From Desulfobacteraceae bacterium (lineage in GTDB: Bacteria > Desulfobacterota > Desulfobacteria > Desulfobacterales > Desulfobacteraceae): a DNA stretch of 15,326 bases. The stretch spans positions 1-15,326 of the forward strand of contig PIVQ01000100.1 of NCBI GenBank assembly GCA_003354055.1, read 5' to 3'. The translations under genes were made by a program, and so were the position numbers. This document shows, one piece after another, positions 1 through 7,832 of the stretch. Below the pieces are notes generated by a model that worked only from the letters and a program-made list of their open reading frames with translations, was not told the origin of the DNA and made no database searches. How positions within the stretch are numbered: position 1 is the first letter of the stretch; every line of letters begins with the position of its first letter.

Positions 1-306
1 TTTTATATTGAAGCCCTTGAAAACTCGGAAATTCTTATCTCAAGTTTCAACTCATTTAATGAGTTGACTGAGAATAACTTAAGCTGGAATAAAATTGCCA
101 GAAAATTAATAGAACAACAGTATATCAAAAAAGAAATAAGAGAATACCGATTCTTATTTGAGGATGCGGAAACAAGATATTTACATTTTTTAGAAGAATA
201 CCCTGACTTGATTGAAAGGGTGAGGCACTATCATATTGCATCCTATCTGGGTATCACACCGGTAGCTTTAAGCAGAATTAGAAAAAAACTGAATCTCTTA
301 ACCTAG
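1..306 (+). CDS. Crp/Fnr-family transcriptional regulator, C-terminal part (5' truncated by window edge)
   Basis: The frame is open from base 1 to a TAG stop and encodes 101 residues. No start codon fits a complete gene, so this is the end of a longer protein. Family members are usually about 190-230 residues, with an N-terminal cyclic-nucleotide-binding-like beta barrel, a long dimerisation helix and a C-terminal winged helix. What remains matches the helix (first ~50 residues, rich in Lys, Glu and Leu) and the DNA-binding domain. The segment [19 protein letters not shown] near the end is the HTH and resembles the Crp-like regulators common in Bacteroidetes. The effector is unknown because the sensor domain lies outside the window. 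The gene is AT-rich compared with the genes after position 1425, which suggests acquisition by transfer. It lies 119 bp upstream of the dehydrogenase gene on the same strand and may control it; that is inference. Confidence 0.8.
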   Translation, partial: FYIEALENSEILISSFNSFNELTENNLSWNKIARKLIEQQYIKKEIREYRFLFEDAETRYLHFLEEYPDLIERVRHYHIASYLGITPVALSRIRKKLNLLT

Positions 307-344
307 GTTAATGATTTATCTTCATGCATGTTTTAATTGTACAG

Positions 345-369
345 TGACAGCATTCACCTGACTGTCAGG
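345..369. promoter_or_regulatory. Inverted repeat upstream of the dehydrogenase gene
   Basis: TGACAG (345-350) and CTGTCA (362-367) form an inverted repeat separated by 11 bases. A second, nested palindrome, CCTGACTGTCAGG, occupies 357-369. The site lies in the short gap between the Crp-like gene and the dehydrogenase, about 57 bp before the chosen start at 426, where an operator or an mRNA hairpin would be expected. No T-tract follows, so it is not a clear terminator of the upstream gene. The binding protein is unknown. Confidence 0.35.
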
Positions 370-425
370 AGAATCCGATCACCAAACATTTTATTATTAT
401 GCCAAAATTTGAGGAGAGAATCATT

Positions 426-1178
426 ATGACACCCAAACTAAAACTCAAAGATAATACTATTCTCATTACCGGCGGAGGCTCGGGCATAGGTCTGGAACTG
501 ACCAAAACCTTATTGCAGATGGGAAATACAATAATCATCTGCGGTAGATCAGAAAAAAAATTGCAGTTAGCCAAGAATGATGTGCCCCTGGTTCATACAA
601 TTCAATGTGATGTTTCAGATCAAAAACAACGTGAAAATTTATTTTCACAGGTGACCAATGAACACCCCCGATTAAACATTCTGATCAACAATGCAGTTAT
701 TGTTAATTACCTCAAGATCCAAGATAAAAACTATTCAGCTGCATTAGTGGACCAGGAAATTCAAACCAATTTTATTGGACCGGTCGGGCTTATAAAACTA
801 TTTCTGCCCCATTTAAGCCATCACAAAAACAGCGCCATCATAAACATGACCACAGGGTTAGTCTACGCTCCACATGCGGACATGCCTGGATATTGTGCAT
901 CAAAGGCAGCTTTGCATTCTTATACACAATCCCTTAGGCTTCAATTAAAGGACAACCCAATTAAAATAATCGAAGTAATGATGACAGCGGTTGATACCCA
1001 TTTTCACGATGGGGGACATGTTCCAGATATGGCAATTGCCAAAGACAAAGCTGTGACTTTAATGCTTAATGGGATGCAAAAATCAAAAAATGAAATAAAA
1101 ATCGGGAAAGTCAAACTATTAAGCTTATTGTCCCGGGTTGCACCTGATTTTTCATTGAATAAAGTAAATCAATTGTGA
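426..1178 (+). CDS. Short-chain dehydrogenase/reductase, DltE-like
   Basis: This is a 250-residue NAD(P)-dependent oxidoreductase of the classical SDR family, most like the DltE group; family membership does not fix its substrate. The Rossmann motif TGGGSGIG is at residues 15-22, the DV pair at 62-63, an NNA motif at 88-90, the structural Asn at 115 and the catalytic YxxxK as Y156/K160. R41, just after the second beta strand, is compatible with NADP preference. Two departures are visible: NNAG reads NNAV, and the catalytic Ser position (13 residues before Y156) is Thr143, codon ACA at 852-854. I chose ATG 426 because GAGGAG at 411-416 lies 9 bases upstream. An in-frame ATG at 399 would add nine residues that lack a good ribosome-binding site. 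Codon use is AT-rich like the preceding Crp-like gene and unlike the RND operon that follows. Confidence 0.88.
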   Translation: MTPKLKLKDNTILITGGGSGIGLELTKTLLQMGNTIIICGRSEKKLQLAKNDVPLVHTIQCDVSDQKQRENLFSQVTNEHPRLNILINNAVIVNYLKIQDKNYSAALVDQEIQTNFIGPVGLIKLFLPHLSHHKNSAIINMTTGLVYAPHADMPGYCASKAALHSYTQSLRLQLKDNPIKIIEVMMTAVDTHFHDGGHVPDMAIAKDKAVTLMLNGMQKSKNEIKIGKVKLLSLLSRVAPDFSLNKVNQL

Positions 1179-1424
1179 ATTTCATTTAAGCGGATTATTC
1201 CTCTTTACAAGTATCTGCCTTGTAAATATTCTGAATACGAGGTTGGAGCCCAAAAAGACCAAAAGTGCGAAATCTCCACCGGTAACACAGCCGGGTTATT
1301 CCAAAACTCTGTACGGCCTCTCGCCTTTCCAGGCCAAGTACCACACCGTGGGTTGACGAAGCATCGCGTTGGTTCTAACCTGCATAGTTGTTCCTTTTCA
1401 CTCATTCGAACAAAGGACTGCGCC
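1179..1424. other. Intergenic boundary region between AT-rich block and RND operon
   Basis: No convincing gene was found. A 73-codon minus-strand frame (1205-1426) is open here but has no recognisable domain. The region holds a perfect 8-bp inverted repeat, TTTACAAG (1204-1211) and CTTGTAAA (1219-1226), with a 7-base loop. It starts 25 bases after the dehydrogenase stop and may act as a terminator, although only an AT-rich TATT follows rather than a T-tract. A possible promoter for the efflux operon is TTGACG (1353-1358), 17 bases, then TAACCT (1376-1381); the -10 is poor, matching 3 of 6 consensus bases. Base composition rises sharply from here rightward. Confidence 0.4.
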
Positions 1425-2534
1425 ATGAAAAAATATTATATTCTCCTGTTAATTATAGTCCTGATCTTTTCCTGTGACACCAATACCATTCCGCCCGGTC
1501 AGTCAAAAGACCCGGTATCAGCGGTCTCAACATTCCAGCACACGGCAAAGGTTGAAAAGCAACTCATCACCCGAACCCATGCGGCCGTGGGAACCATCCG
1601 GCCATTAACTCAAACCAGGATCGAATCCCAGGTCAGCGGCCAGGTATTAAAGATTAACGTGGTTCCCAGTAACAGGGTGGAGGCGGGGCAGCTCCTGGTA
1701 ACTCTGGACAACCGGCAGCTCACGGCCCGGCTGGATCAGGCAAAGGAAGGGCTGGCCTATACGAAAAACAGCCTGAAGCAGTCGGAGAAAGCCCGTGACG
1801 AATCCCAGGCCGGTCTGGACCAGGCCCATGCGGCCTATCTGAGGACAAAAACTTTATTTGATAAAGAGATCGTACCCTCCCAAAAACTGGAGATCGACAG
1901 GGCAGGCTATCTCCAGGCCAAAGCCAGGCTGGAAAGGTCCAAAGAAGGAGTCCGGGCTGCCCAAACCGGTATCCGCCAGGCCAGGGAAGTGGTCAGAGAG
2001 GCAGAGATCGGCCTGGACTATGCCGGTATCCGGTCACCGGCCGCAGGGGTGGTGGTGGAACGTCTTATTGATCCGGGCGATCTTGCAGTGCCGGGAAAAC
2101 CTCTGCTCACCATCCAGACCAGTGGTGCCCTGCGCCTGGAGGCCCGGGTTCGGGAAGGGCTGATCCGGAAGGTTATCCAGGGGAAATCCTATAAGGTCGA
2201 AATCCAGACCCTGGGCCATGTGGTGGATGCTGCCATCGAAGAGATCGTTCCCTATGCTGATCCTGCCACCAGAACCTTTCTGGTCAAGGCAGCGTTGCCG
2301 GATACGCCGGGAGTTTTTCCGGGGATGTTCGGCCGGCTGCTCATTCCGGTCACCCGGGAAGAGACCCTTCTCATACCCGAAGCGGCCCTGGTCAGAGTGG
2401 GACAGCTGGAAATGGTGAATGTCCTGCTACCGGAAGGAGAATTCCATTCCGTGTATGTAAAAACAGGTAAGCATTTTAACGGAAAAATTGAAGTGCTGTC
2501 CGGATTAAACGGCAACGAAACCATAGGATATTAA
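1425..2534 (+). CDS. RND efflux periplasmic adaptor (membrane fusion protein), lipoprotein
   Basis: This 369-residue HlyD/AcrA-type adaptor links an inner-membrane RND pump to an outer-membrane channel. It begins with a short, strongly hydrophobic lipoprotein signal (residues 4-16) and lipobox IFSC, giving lipidated Cys17. Asp18 at the +2 position would favour inner-membrane retention under the E. coli Lol rule. The first half of the split biotinyl/lipoyl-like domain is at about 53-100, followed by a long Glu/Lys/Ala-rich coiled-coil hairpin at about 103-198. The second lipoyl half follows at about 201-231 (IRSPAAGVV), then the beta-barrel domain with the typical ADPATRTFLV segment (278-287) and PGMFGRL (299-305). 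ATG 1425 is chosen because AAAGGA lies 7 bases upstream and the signal peptide starts there; an upstream in-frame start at 1353 would bury the signal. The stop is 4 bases before the pump gene, so translation is probably coupled. Confidence 0.92.
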   Translation: MKKYYILLLIIVLIFSCDTNTIPPGQSKDPVSAVSTFQHTAKVEKQLITRTHAAVGTIRPLTQTRIESQVSGQVLKINVVPSNRVEAGQLLVTLDNRQLTARLDQAKEGLAYTKNSLKQSEKARDESQAGLDQAHAAYLRTKTLFDKEIVPSQKLEIDRAGYLQAKARLERSKEGVRAAQTGIRQAREVVREAEIGLDYAGIRSPAAGVVVERLIDPGDLAVPGKPLLTIQTSGALRLEARVREGLIRKVIQGKSYKVEIQTLGHVVDAAIEEIVPYADPATRTFLVKAALPDTPGVFPGMFGRLLIPVTREETLLIPEAALVRVGQLEMVNVLLPEGEFHSVYVKTGKHFNGKIEVLSGLNGNETIGY

Positions 2535-2538
2535 CGCC

Positions 2539-5500
2539 ATGAATGAGCCTAAATCCGGTATCCTGTCACGGATCGTTGAAACATTTTTATCGTCACAGCT
2601 CTCCATTATCCTGATCCTGGCAGCCCTCTGCCTCGGGGTGTTCAGTGTCTACATCACCCCGAAAGAGGAAGAGCCCCAGATCGTGGTACCCATGGCAGAT
2701 ATCTATGTTAAGGCACCAGGAGCCAGTCCCCGTGAAATAGAGCAGCTGGTGGCCACCCCCCTGGAGCAGATCCTCTGGGAAATCGATGGGGTGGAGTATG
2801 TCTACTCCATGTCCACAAGGGAAATGGCTGTGGTCACGGTACGGTTCTTTGTGGGTGAAGACCGGGAAAAATCCATTTTAAAACTTCACAATAAAATCCA
2901 GATGAACCTTGACCGGGTCCCGCCCATTGTTGAGAACTGGCTGGTAAAACCCGTTGAAATTGATGATGTGCCCATTGTCACTTTAACCCTGTATTCACCG
3001 ACCTATTCAGACCATGAACTGCGGCGGGTAGGAGAAGAAGTGGCAACCCGGCTGTCCCGGCTGGAAAATATATCCAGGTCTGCCGTGATCGGAGGGCGGC
3101 CCAGAGAAATCCGGGTGGAGGTGGATCCGGAAAGAATGAAGGGATTCGGGGTAAGTATCCAGGATATTAATGCGGCCCTTGAAGGGGCGGATGTCTCAAC
3201 CCAGGCCGGGACCTTTAACAAGGCAAACAAGTCCATTACCCTTACCTCGAGCTCTTTTCTGACTTCAGTTGAGGATGTCGAACATCTGGTGGTGTCAGGA
3301 CGGGAAGGGCGGCCTGTACATCTGGCTGACGTGGCCCGGATCATTGACGGTCCAAAAGAGGCTGATTCCTACACCAGGATCGGATTTTCCAACCGGCTGA
3401 AAAAATCGGCACCGGAAGAGGAAGATCTGCCCCGAACATTTCCAGCGGTGACCCTGGCCTTTTCCAAAAAAAAGGGAACAAATGCCGTTACCGTGGCACA
3501 AAGTATTCTTGACGAAGTCAGTGCCATGCAGAAAGAAATCATACCTGACGACATCCGGATTGAAATCACCCGGAACACCGGGGAAACAGCCCGGGCAAAG
3601 GTTAATGACCTGCTCAGTTCACTGGGGTTTGCCGTGCTTTCCGTGGTGGTGCTCCTGGCCATTACTCTGGGATGGCGGGAGGCACTTGTGGTGGCCCTGG
3701 CGGTGCCCATCTCCTTTTCACTGGCATTGTTTGTCAATTTTATCTTCGGATATACCATCAATCGGGTCACCCTGTTTGCACTCATCCTGTCTCTGGGCCT
3801 GGTGGTGGATGATCCCATCACCAACGTGGACAATATACAGCGCCATATCCGCATGGCGGTACAACCACCCTTCCGCGCCACTCTTACGGCAGTGCAGGAG
3901 GTATTGCCGCCTGTCATCATGTCCACCGTTGCCATCATTGTCTGCTTTACCCCGCTGTTTTTCATCACCGGTATGATGGGCCCCTATATGGCACCAATGG
4001 CCGTGAATGTCCCCTTAACCGTAACCTTTTCCACTGTAGCCGCCCTGACCATAGTGCCCTGGGTCTCCTATCATCTGCTCAAAAACAGAAAAGCCGAAGC
4101 GAATGGCAAAGACAAAAATAAAGGTATCGGCGCAAGGGTTTACAGGGCGGTTCTCACCCCGTTTCTGAACAAGGGGTATTTGCGGATTGCACTGGTATCT
4201 GTCATTCTTCTGATGCTGGCCTTTGCATGCGGGCTGGCAGTTTTTCGCCTGGTTCCTTTAAAACTTCTGCCCTTTGACAATAAAGATGAGTTCCAAATCG
4301 TAATTGATCTGCCTGAAGGCAGTTCCCTGGAACAGACAGACCGGGTGGTAAGTGCCTTTGAAACCTATCTGAGGCAGGTCAATGAGGTGGTAAGTTTCGT
4401 ATCCTATACCGGCCTGTCCTCCCCCATGGATTTTAACGGCATGGTCCGCCATTATTTTATCCGGAAGGGCAGCCATCTGGCGGATATCCGGATCAACCTG
4501 GCCCCCAAAGAGGTTAGAGAACAGCAGAGCCATGCCATTCTCCTGCGACTTAGAAAAGATCTGGAAGCCATTGCCCGACAACACAATGCAGAGATCCAGC
4601 TTGTGGAAGTACCGCCGGGGCCCCCTGTGCTGGCCACGCTTACGGCGGAAATCTACGGAGACTACGATACCCCGTATTCAGACCTGCGCGACGCTGCCCG
4701 CACCGTCAAACAGGTCATGGAAGATGAGCCCTTTGTCACGGATGTACAGGTCATGACTGAAGATCCAAGCCCCCGCATCGATATTGTAGTGGACCGGGAA
4801 AAGGCTGCCCTCCACGGCATTGACACCCGCACCATTCTGGATACCCTGGATACGGCTGTGGGCGGGAATACTCCGGCCAGTCTCCACCTGGAAAGTGAAA
4901 GGAATCCTCTTTGGATAAGGGTGATCCTGCCCAGAGAACAGCGGTCGGATATGATATCCGTTGCCAATGTGCCTGTCCGGTCAAAAGCAGGCCACCTCAT
5001 TCCCCTGGCGGAACTGGCCCGGATCAGGGAGACGATCAATGAACCTTCTATCTACCATAAAAACATGGAGCCTGTGGTATATGTCACAGGCGAAATGGCA
5101 GGCAGGGCACCTGGCGAGGCGGTGCTCGATATGATGAAAAAACTGAAAACCATTCCCTTTGACGAAGGTATCATAATCCAATGGGCAGGCGAAGGGGAGT
5201 GGAAGATTACCCTTCGGGTGTTCAGGGATATGGGGCTGGCCTTTGCCGCCGCCCTGATCGGAATCTATTTTATCCTTGTGATCAATACCGGATCCTACTT
5301 TATGCCCATGTTGATCATGATGGCCATTCCCCTGACGGTTCTAGGCATCATGCCCGGTTTTTTCATCCTCAATCTCTTTCCTGCACAGGTGGGGGGATTT
5401 TCAAACCCGATCTTTTTTACCGCCACCAGTATGATCGGAATGATTGCCCTGGGCGGAATCGTGATCAGAAACTCTCTGGTGCTCATCGAATTTATTCAGG

Positions 5501-5757
5501 AGGCAGTGCAGAGGGGCCACCCCTTTAAAGAGGCAATTTTAGACTCCGGTGTGGTTAGGATGCGCCCCATTGTTCTCACAGCCCTGACCACGGCCATCGG
5601 TGCGGCTCCCATCACCCTGGACCCGGTGTTTTCAGGTCTGGCCTGGGCATTGATTTTCGGACTTTTTGCCTCAACTTTGTTCACACTGGTAGTTATCCCG
5701 GTGACCTATTATGCGGTTTACCGCAAACAACACGAACCCGTATCTGCAAAGGTATAA
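2539..5757 (+). CDS. RND-family efflux pump, inner-membrane permease (AcrB/MdtB-like)
   Basis: This 1072-residue protein has the full length and two-fold repeat of a hydrophobe/amphiphile efflux pump (AcrB is about 1050). TM1 spans about 19-39, with periplasmic porter and docking domains at about 40-355. A membrane bundle covers about 356-565, a second periplasmic domain about 575-890 and the last TM bundle about 895-1062. The proton-relay aspartates of TM4 are present as D424/D425 in GLVVDDPITNVDN, equivalent to D407/D408 of AcrB. In TM10 the equivalent of AcrB K940 is Arg977 (GGIVIRNSL), a conservative change that I believe also occurs in this branch. VRMRP (1006-1010) matches the Arg-containing start of TM11. 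The gene lies between its adaptor and a small membrane-protein gene. No outer-membrane factor is encoded nearby, so an unlinked TolC-like channel would be needed. The substrate cannot be predicted. Confidence 0.95.
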   Translation: MNEPKSGILSRIVETFLSSQLSIILILAALCLGVFSVYITPKEEEPQIVVPMADIYVKAPGASPREIEQLVATPLEQILWEIDGVEYVYSMSTREMAVVTVRFFVGEDREKSILKLHNKIQMNLDRVPPIVENWLVKPVEIDDVPIVTLTLYSPTYSDHELRRVGEEVATRLSRLENISRSAVIGGRPREIRVEVDPERMKGFGVSIQDINAALEGADVSTQAGTFNKANKSITLTSSSFLTSVEDVEHLVVSGREGRPVHLADVARIIDGPKEADSYTRIGFSNRLKKSAPEEEDLPRTFPAVTLAFSKKKGTNAVTVAQSILDEVSAMQKEIIPDDIRIEITRNTGETARAKVNDLLSSLGFAVLSVVVLLAITLGWREALVVALAVPISFSLALFVNFIFGYTINRVTLFALILSLGLVVDDPITNVDNIQRHIRMAVQPPFRATLTAVQEVLPPVIMSTVAIIVCFTPLFFITGMMGPYMAPMAVNVPLTVTFSTVAALTIVPWVSYHLLKNRKAEANGKDKNKGIGARVYRAVLTPFLNKGYLRIALVSVILLMLAFACGLAVFRLVPLKLLPFDNKDEFQIVIDLPEGSSLEQTDRVVSAFETYLRQVNEVVSFVSYTGLSSPMDFNGMVRHYFIRKGSHLADIRINLAPKEVREQQSHAILLRLRKDLEAIARQHNAEIQLVEVPPGPPVLATLTAEIYGDYDTPYSDLRDAARTVKQVMEDEPFVTDVQVMTEDPSPRIDIVVDREKAALHGIDTRTILDTLDTAVGGNTPASLHLESERNPLWIRVILPREQRSDMISVANVPVRSKAGHLIPLAELARIRETINEPSIYHKNMEPVVYVTGEMAGRAPGEAVLDMMKKLKTIPFDEGIIIQWAGEGEWKITLRVFRDMGLAFAAALIGIYFILVINTGSYFMPMLIMMAIPLTVLGIMPGFFILNLFPAQVGGFSNPIFFTATSMIGMIALGGIVIRNSLVLIEFIQEAVQRGHPFKEAILDSGVVRMRPIVLTALTTAIGAAPITLDPVFSGLAWALIFGLFASTLFTLVVIPVTYYAVYRKQHEPVSAKV

Positions 5758-5760
5758 GTT

Positions 5761-5952
5761 ATGAAAATGGAAAATTATATCCGCGCCATTGCCGGGACTT
5801 TTATCCTGGTATCACTGGCACTTGGCCATCTGGTTTCCCCGTATTGGTATCTGTTCACCGCATTTGTGGGGCTGAACCTGTTCCAGTCCGCATTTACCGG
5901 ACTCTGTCCCATGGAAAACATTCTGGAAAAAATATTTAAGATCCCGCGATAA
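5761..5952 (+). CDS. Small inner-membrane protein, DUF2892 (YgaP-type transmembrane domain)
   Basis: This 63-residue protein has two hydrophobic helices (about 6-24 and 26-44) and the typical C-terminal FTGLCPMENIL segment (49-59). That layout matches DUF2892, the membrane hairpin also found at the end of YgaP-type rhodaneses. The start lies 3 bases after the pump stop, with AAGG overlapping the end of the pump gene as ribosome-binding site, so it is the last gene of the efflux operon. The family has no firmly known function when free-standing. Its genetic linkage to RND pumps suggests an accessory or assembly role; that is inference. Confidence 0.85.
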   Translation: MKMENYIRAIAGTFILVSLALGHLVSPYWYLFTAFVGLNLFQSAFTGLCPMENILEKIFKIPR

Positions 5953-6001
5953 AGAAGCAATACATTCAACATATTTATCCTAAATTTTGGGGATAGTTTT
6001 C

Positions 6002-6031
6002 TTGACATGAATCCCCCTGCTGGCTTACACT
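6002..6031 (+). promoter_or_regulatory. Candidate sigma-70 promoter of the HD-GYP gene
   Basis: TTGACA (6002-6007), a perfect -35 box, is followed 18 bases later by TACACT (6026-6031), which matches 4 of 6 bases of TATAAT. It lies about 70 bases upstream of the ATG at 6101, in the 148-bp gap after the efflux operon. The gene is therefore likely transcribed separately from the pump. Confidence 0.5.
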
Positions 6032-6100
6032 TGTATTCATCCCCGAATGGAAGGTCACGGTAAAAATAGTTGAAAAGTAAACCTATCGGAGCAAACGCAT

Positions 6101-7663
6101 ATGAACGAATCCTCTTTGGTTTTTAAACCGGAAGACCCTGATTTCCCTTCAGACGAGCCGGTAAAAAAGCCCTGGAAAATTCTTATCGTTGATGATGAAC
6201 CTGAGGTGCATACCGCCACCAAACTGGTTCTGGACGATTTTGAATTTGAAGGTGCGGCTCTTGAATTTATTTCAGCATACTCCGGCACAGATGCGGTTCA
6301 ACTCATGGAAATTCATGAGGATATTGCCGTCATACTCCTGGATGTGGTCATGGAAACCCAGCACGCAGGGCTGGACGTTGCCAGAATCGTAAGGGAAAAG
6401 TTGAGAAACCGGCTGGTAAGAATTATTCTTCGAACGGGACAACCCGGTCAGGCACCGGAGAGAAAGGTCATTGTTGAGTACGATATCAATGACTATAAAC
6501 AAAAAACAGACATGACCTCCCAAAGGCTTTTCACCACAATTTATACGGCCATTCGGTCATTCAGGGATATGCAGGCCATTGAAAAAAACAGGACCGGCCT
6601 GAGATATATTATCGAAGCATCCGGAGATCTGTTCAAACAGCAGTCCATAAAGAAACTGGCCCAGGGGGTGCTCACCCAGATATCAGCCCTGTTCAGGCTT
6701 CAGGACTCCATCTATATACGAAATGAAGGATTTACCCTGGCCCAGGGCCCGAAAGGAGAGTGTGAGTTCATTGCTGCCACTGGAAAATATTCACAGGAAA
6801 AAAACGAATGCCGCCCCATGGACGCGGAAGTGAAAAAACAATTCCGTCAGGTTATTGAAGCCCGGAAAAGCCAATACTTTGGTGATAATTTTGTGGGATA
6901 TTTTCCCACCCAGAAAAAGAAACACCATATCCTTTACCTGGAGGGATGCGGCGAGGATCTGAATACCGAGTATAAAGACCTTTTAGATATTTTTACCCGA
7001 AATGTGGGGGTTGCCTTTGACAACCGCTACCTGAACCAGGAAATTCAGGAAACCCAGCAGGAAATTATCCATCTTCTGGGCGAACTGGTGGAAAGCAGGT
7101 CCAAGGAAACGGCCTACCATGTTATCCGGGTGGCTGAATACATAGGGGTACTGGGAAGTGCTGCCGGATACTCCCAAAAGGAAATTGACCTGATCAAGGC
7201 AGCCTCTCCCATGCATGATGTGGGAAAAATGGCCATCCCGGACGCAATTCTGCTCAAACCCGGTAAACTGACTGCCGATGAGTTCACCATCATGAAAACC
7301 CATACGGATATCGGGTATAAAATTTTGTCCACCTCCAAGCGTAAACTATTGAAAATGGCTGCCACCATCGCCTACAGCCACCATGAGCGCTGGGACGGTA
7401 CCGGATATCCCCTGGGACTCAAAGGGGTTGAAATTCCTCTGGCCGGCCGGCTCACCTGCCTGGCAGATATCTTTGACGCCCTGAACAGCCAGCGGGTATA
7501 TAAAGATGCCTGGCCCTTAGATAAAGTCTTTAACTATATCAAGGAAGAAAAGGCCAGAATATTTGATCCCCATCTCGTGGATGCCACATTTAAGGCCAAG
7601 GATCAGATTATAGAAATCCGGGAAGCTTATATGGACAGCCCAATTTCCGCTCCGAATAATTAA
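6101..7663 (+). CDS. Response regulator with DUF3369 and HD-GYP domain (predicted c-di-GMP phosphodiesterase)
   Basis: This 520-residue cytoplasmic signalling protein has three parts. A receiver domain spans about 25-150, with the acidic pair D31/D32, phosphoacceptor D81 (LLDVVM), T112 and a Lys at 133 or 135, where KT replaces the usual KP. A DUF3369 segment covers about 165-315, ending in a helical linker rich in Gln and Glu. An HD-GYP domain spans about 325-505, with H372/D373 in HDVGKMAIPD, the HHERWDGTGYP motif at 427-437 (GYP at 435-437) and H340 as a likely metal ligand. All visible catalytic motifs are intact, so hydrolysis of cyclic di-GMP under phosphorylation control is expected for the family. 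The cognate kinase is not adjacent. GGAG at 6088-6091 lies 9 bases before the ATG. The gene is separated from its neighbours and probably monocistronic. Confidence 0.93.
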   Translation: MNESSLVFKPEDPDFPSDEPVKKPWKILIVDDEPEVHTATKLVLDDFEFEGAALEFISAYSGTDAVQLMEIHEDIAVILLDVVMETQHAGLDVARIVREKLRNRLVRIILRTGQPGQAPERKVIVEYDINDYKQKTDMTSQRLFTTIYTAIRSFRDMQAIEKNRTGLRYIIEASGDLFKQQSIKKLAQGVLTQISALFRLQDSIYIRNEGFTLAQGPKGECEFIAATGKYSQEKNECRPMDAEVKKQFRQVIEARKSQYFGDNFVGYFPTQKKKHHILYLEGCGEDLNTEYKDLLDIFTRNVGVAFDNRYLNQEIQETQQEIIHLLGELVESRSKETAYHVIRVAEYIGVLGSAAGYSQKEIDLIKAASPMHDVGKMAIPDAILLKPGKLTADEFTIMKTHTDIGYKILSTSKRKLLKMAATIAYSHHERWDGTGYPLGLKGVEIPLAGRLTCLADIFDALNSQRVYKDAWPLDKVFNYIKEEKARIFDPHLVDATFKAKDQIIEIREAYMDSPISAPNN

Positions 7664-7832
7664 TTGATCGTTTTCATACGTTTTGATCCAAATACCGGGG
7701 TCTGCGGTCATCTTTCACAAACCCACTCACAATCTGTACCCTTGCATTTATTCAAAACTGGACCTTTTAATAGGTACAATCCTGTTCTATATTCCTAAAT
7801 CATATGCAACCTTAAATTTACGGAGACCACAG
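7664..7832 (+). promoter_or_regulatory. Promoter region of the flavoprotein-MocR unit with palindromic candidate operator
   Basis: A sigma-70-like promoter is visible: TTCAAA (7751-7756), an 18-base spacer and TACAAT (7775-7780, 5 of 6 consensus matches). A 20-bp imperfect palindrome, TGGACCTTTTAATAGGTACA (7759-7778), fills the spacer and enters the -10 box; 8 of its 10 base pairs are symmetric. Its left side, CTGGACCT (7758-7765), resembles the CTGGAC-type repeats that I recall as reported for the MocR-family regulator TauR. This is where a repressor encoded by the downstream MocR gene would bind, so autoregulation of the two-gene unit is the simplest reading. The operator assignment is inference. 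No terminator hairpin was seen after the upstream gene. Confidence 0.45.

Noticed and set aside
1205..1426. 73-codon minus-strand frame in the spacer before the efflux operon
   Set aside because: No recognisable domain, no good ribosome-binding site noticed, and it overlaps the adaptor start and the candidate promoter; open frames of this length arise by chance.
3369..3968. 199-codon minus-strand frame inside the RND pump gene
   Set aside because: Antisense shadow of a well-supported gene; its translation is low-complexity, rich in Ser, Thr, Arg and Met, with no family features.
7683..7832. N-terminal extension of the NimA-like protein from an upstream start
   Set aside because: The codons translate to non-family sequence and cover the promoter and palindrome; ATG 7833 has a proper ribosome-binding site.
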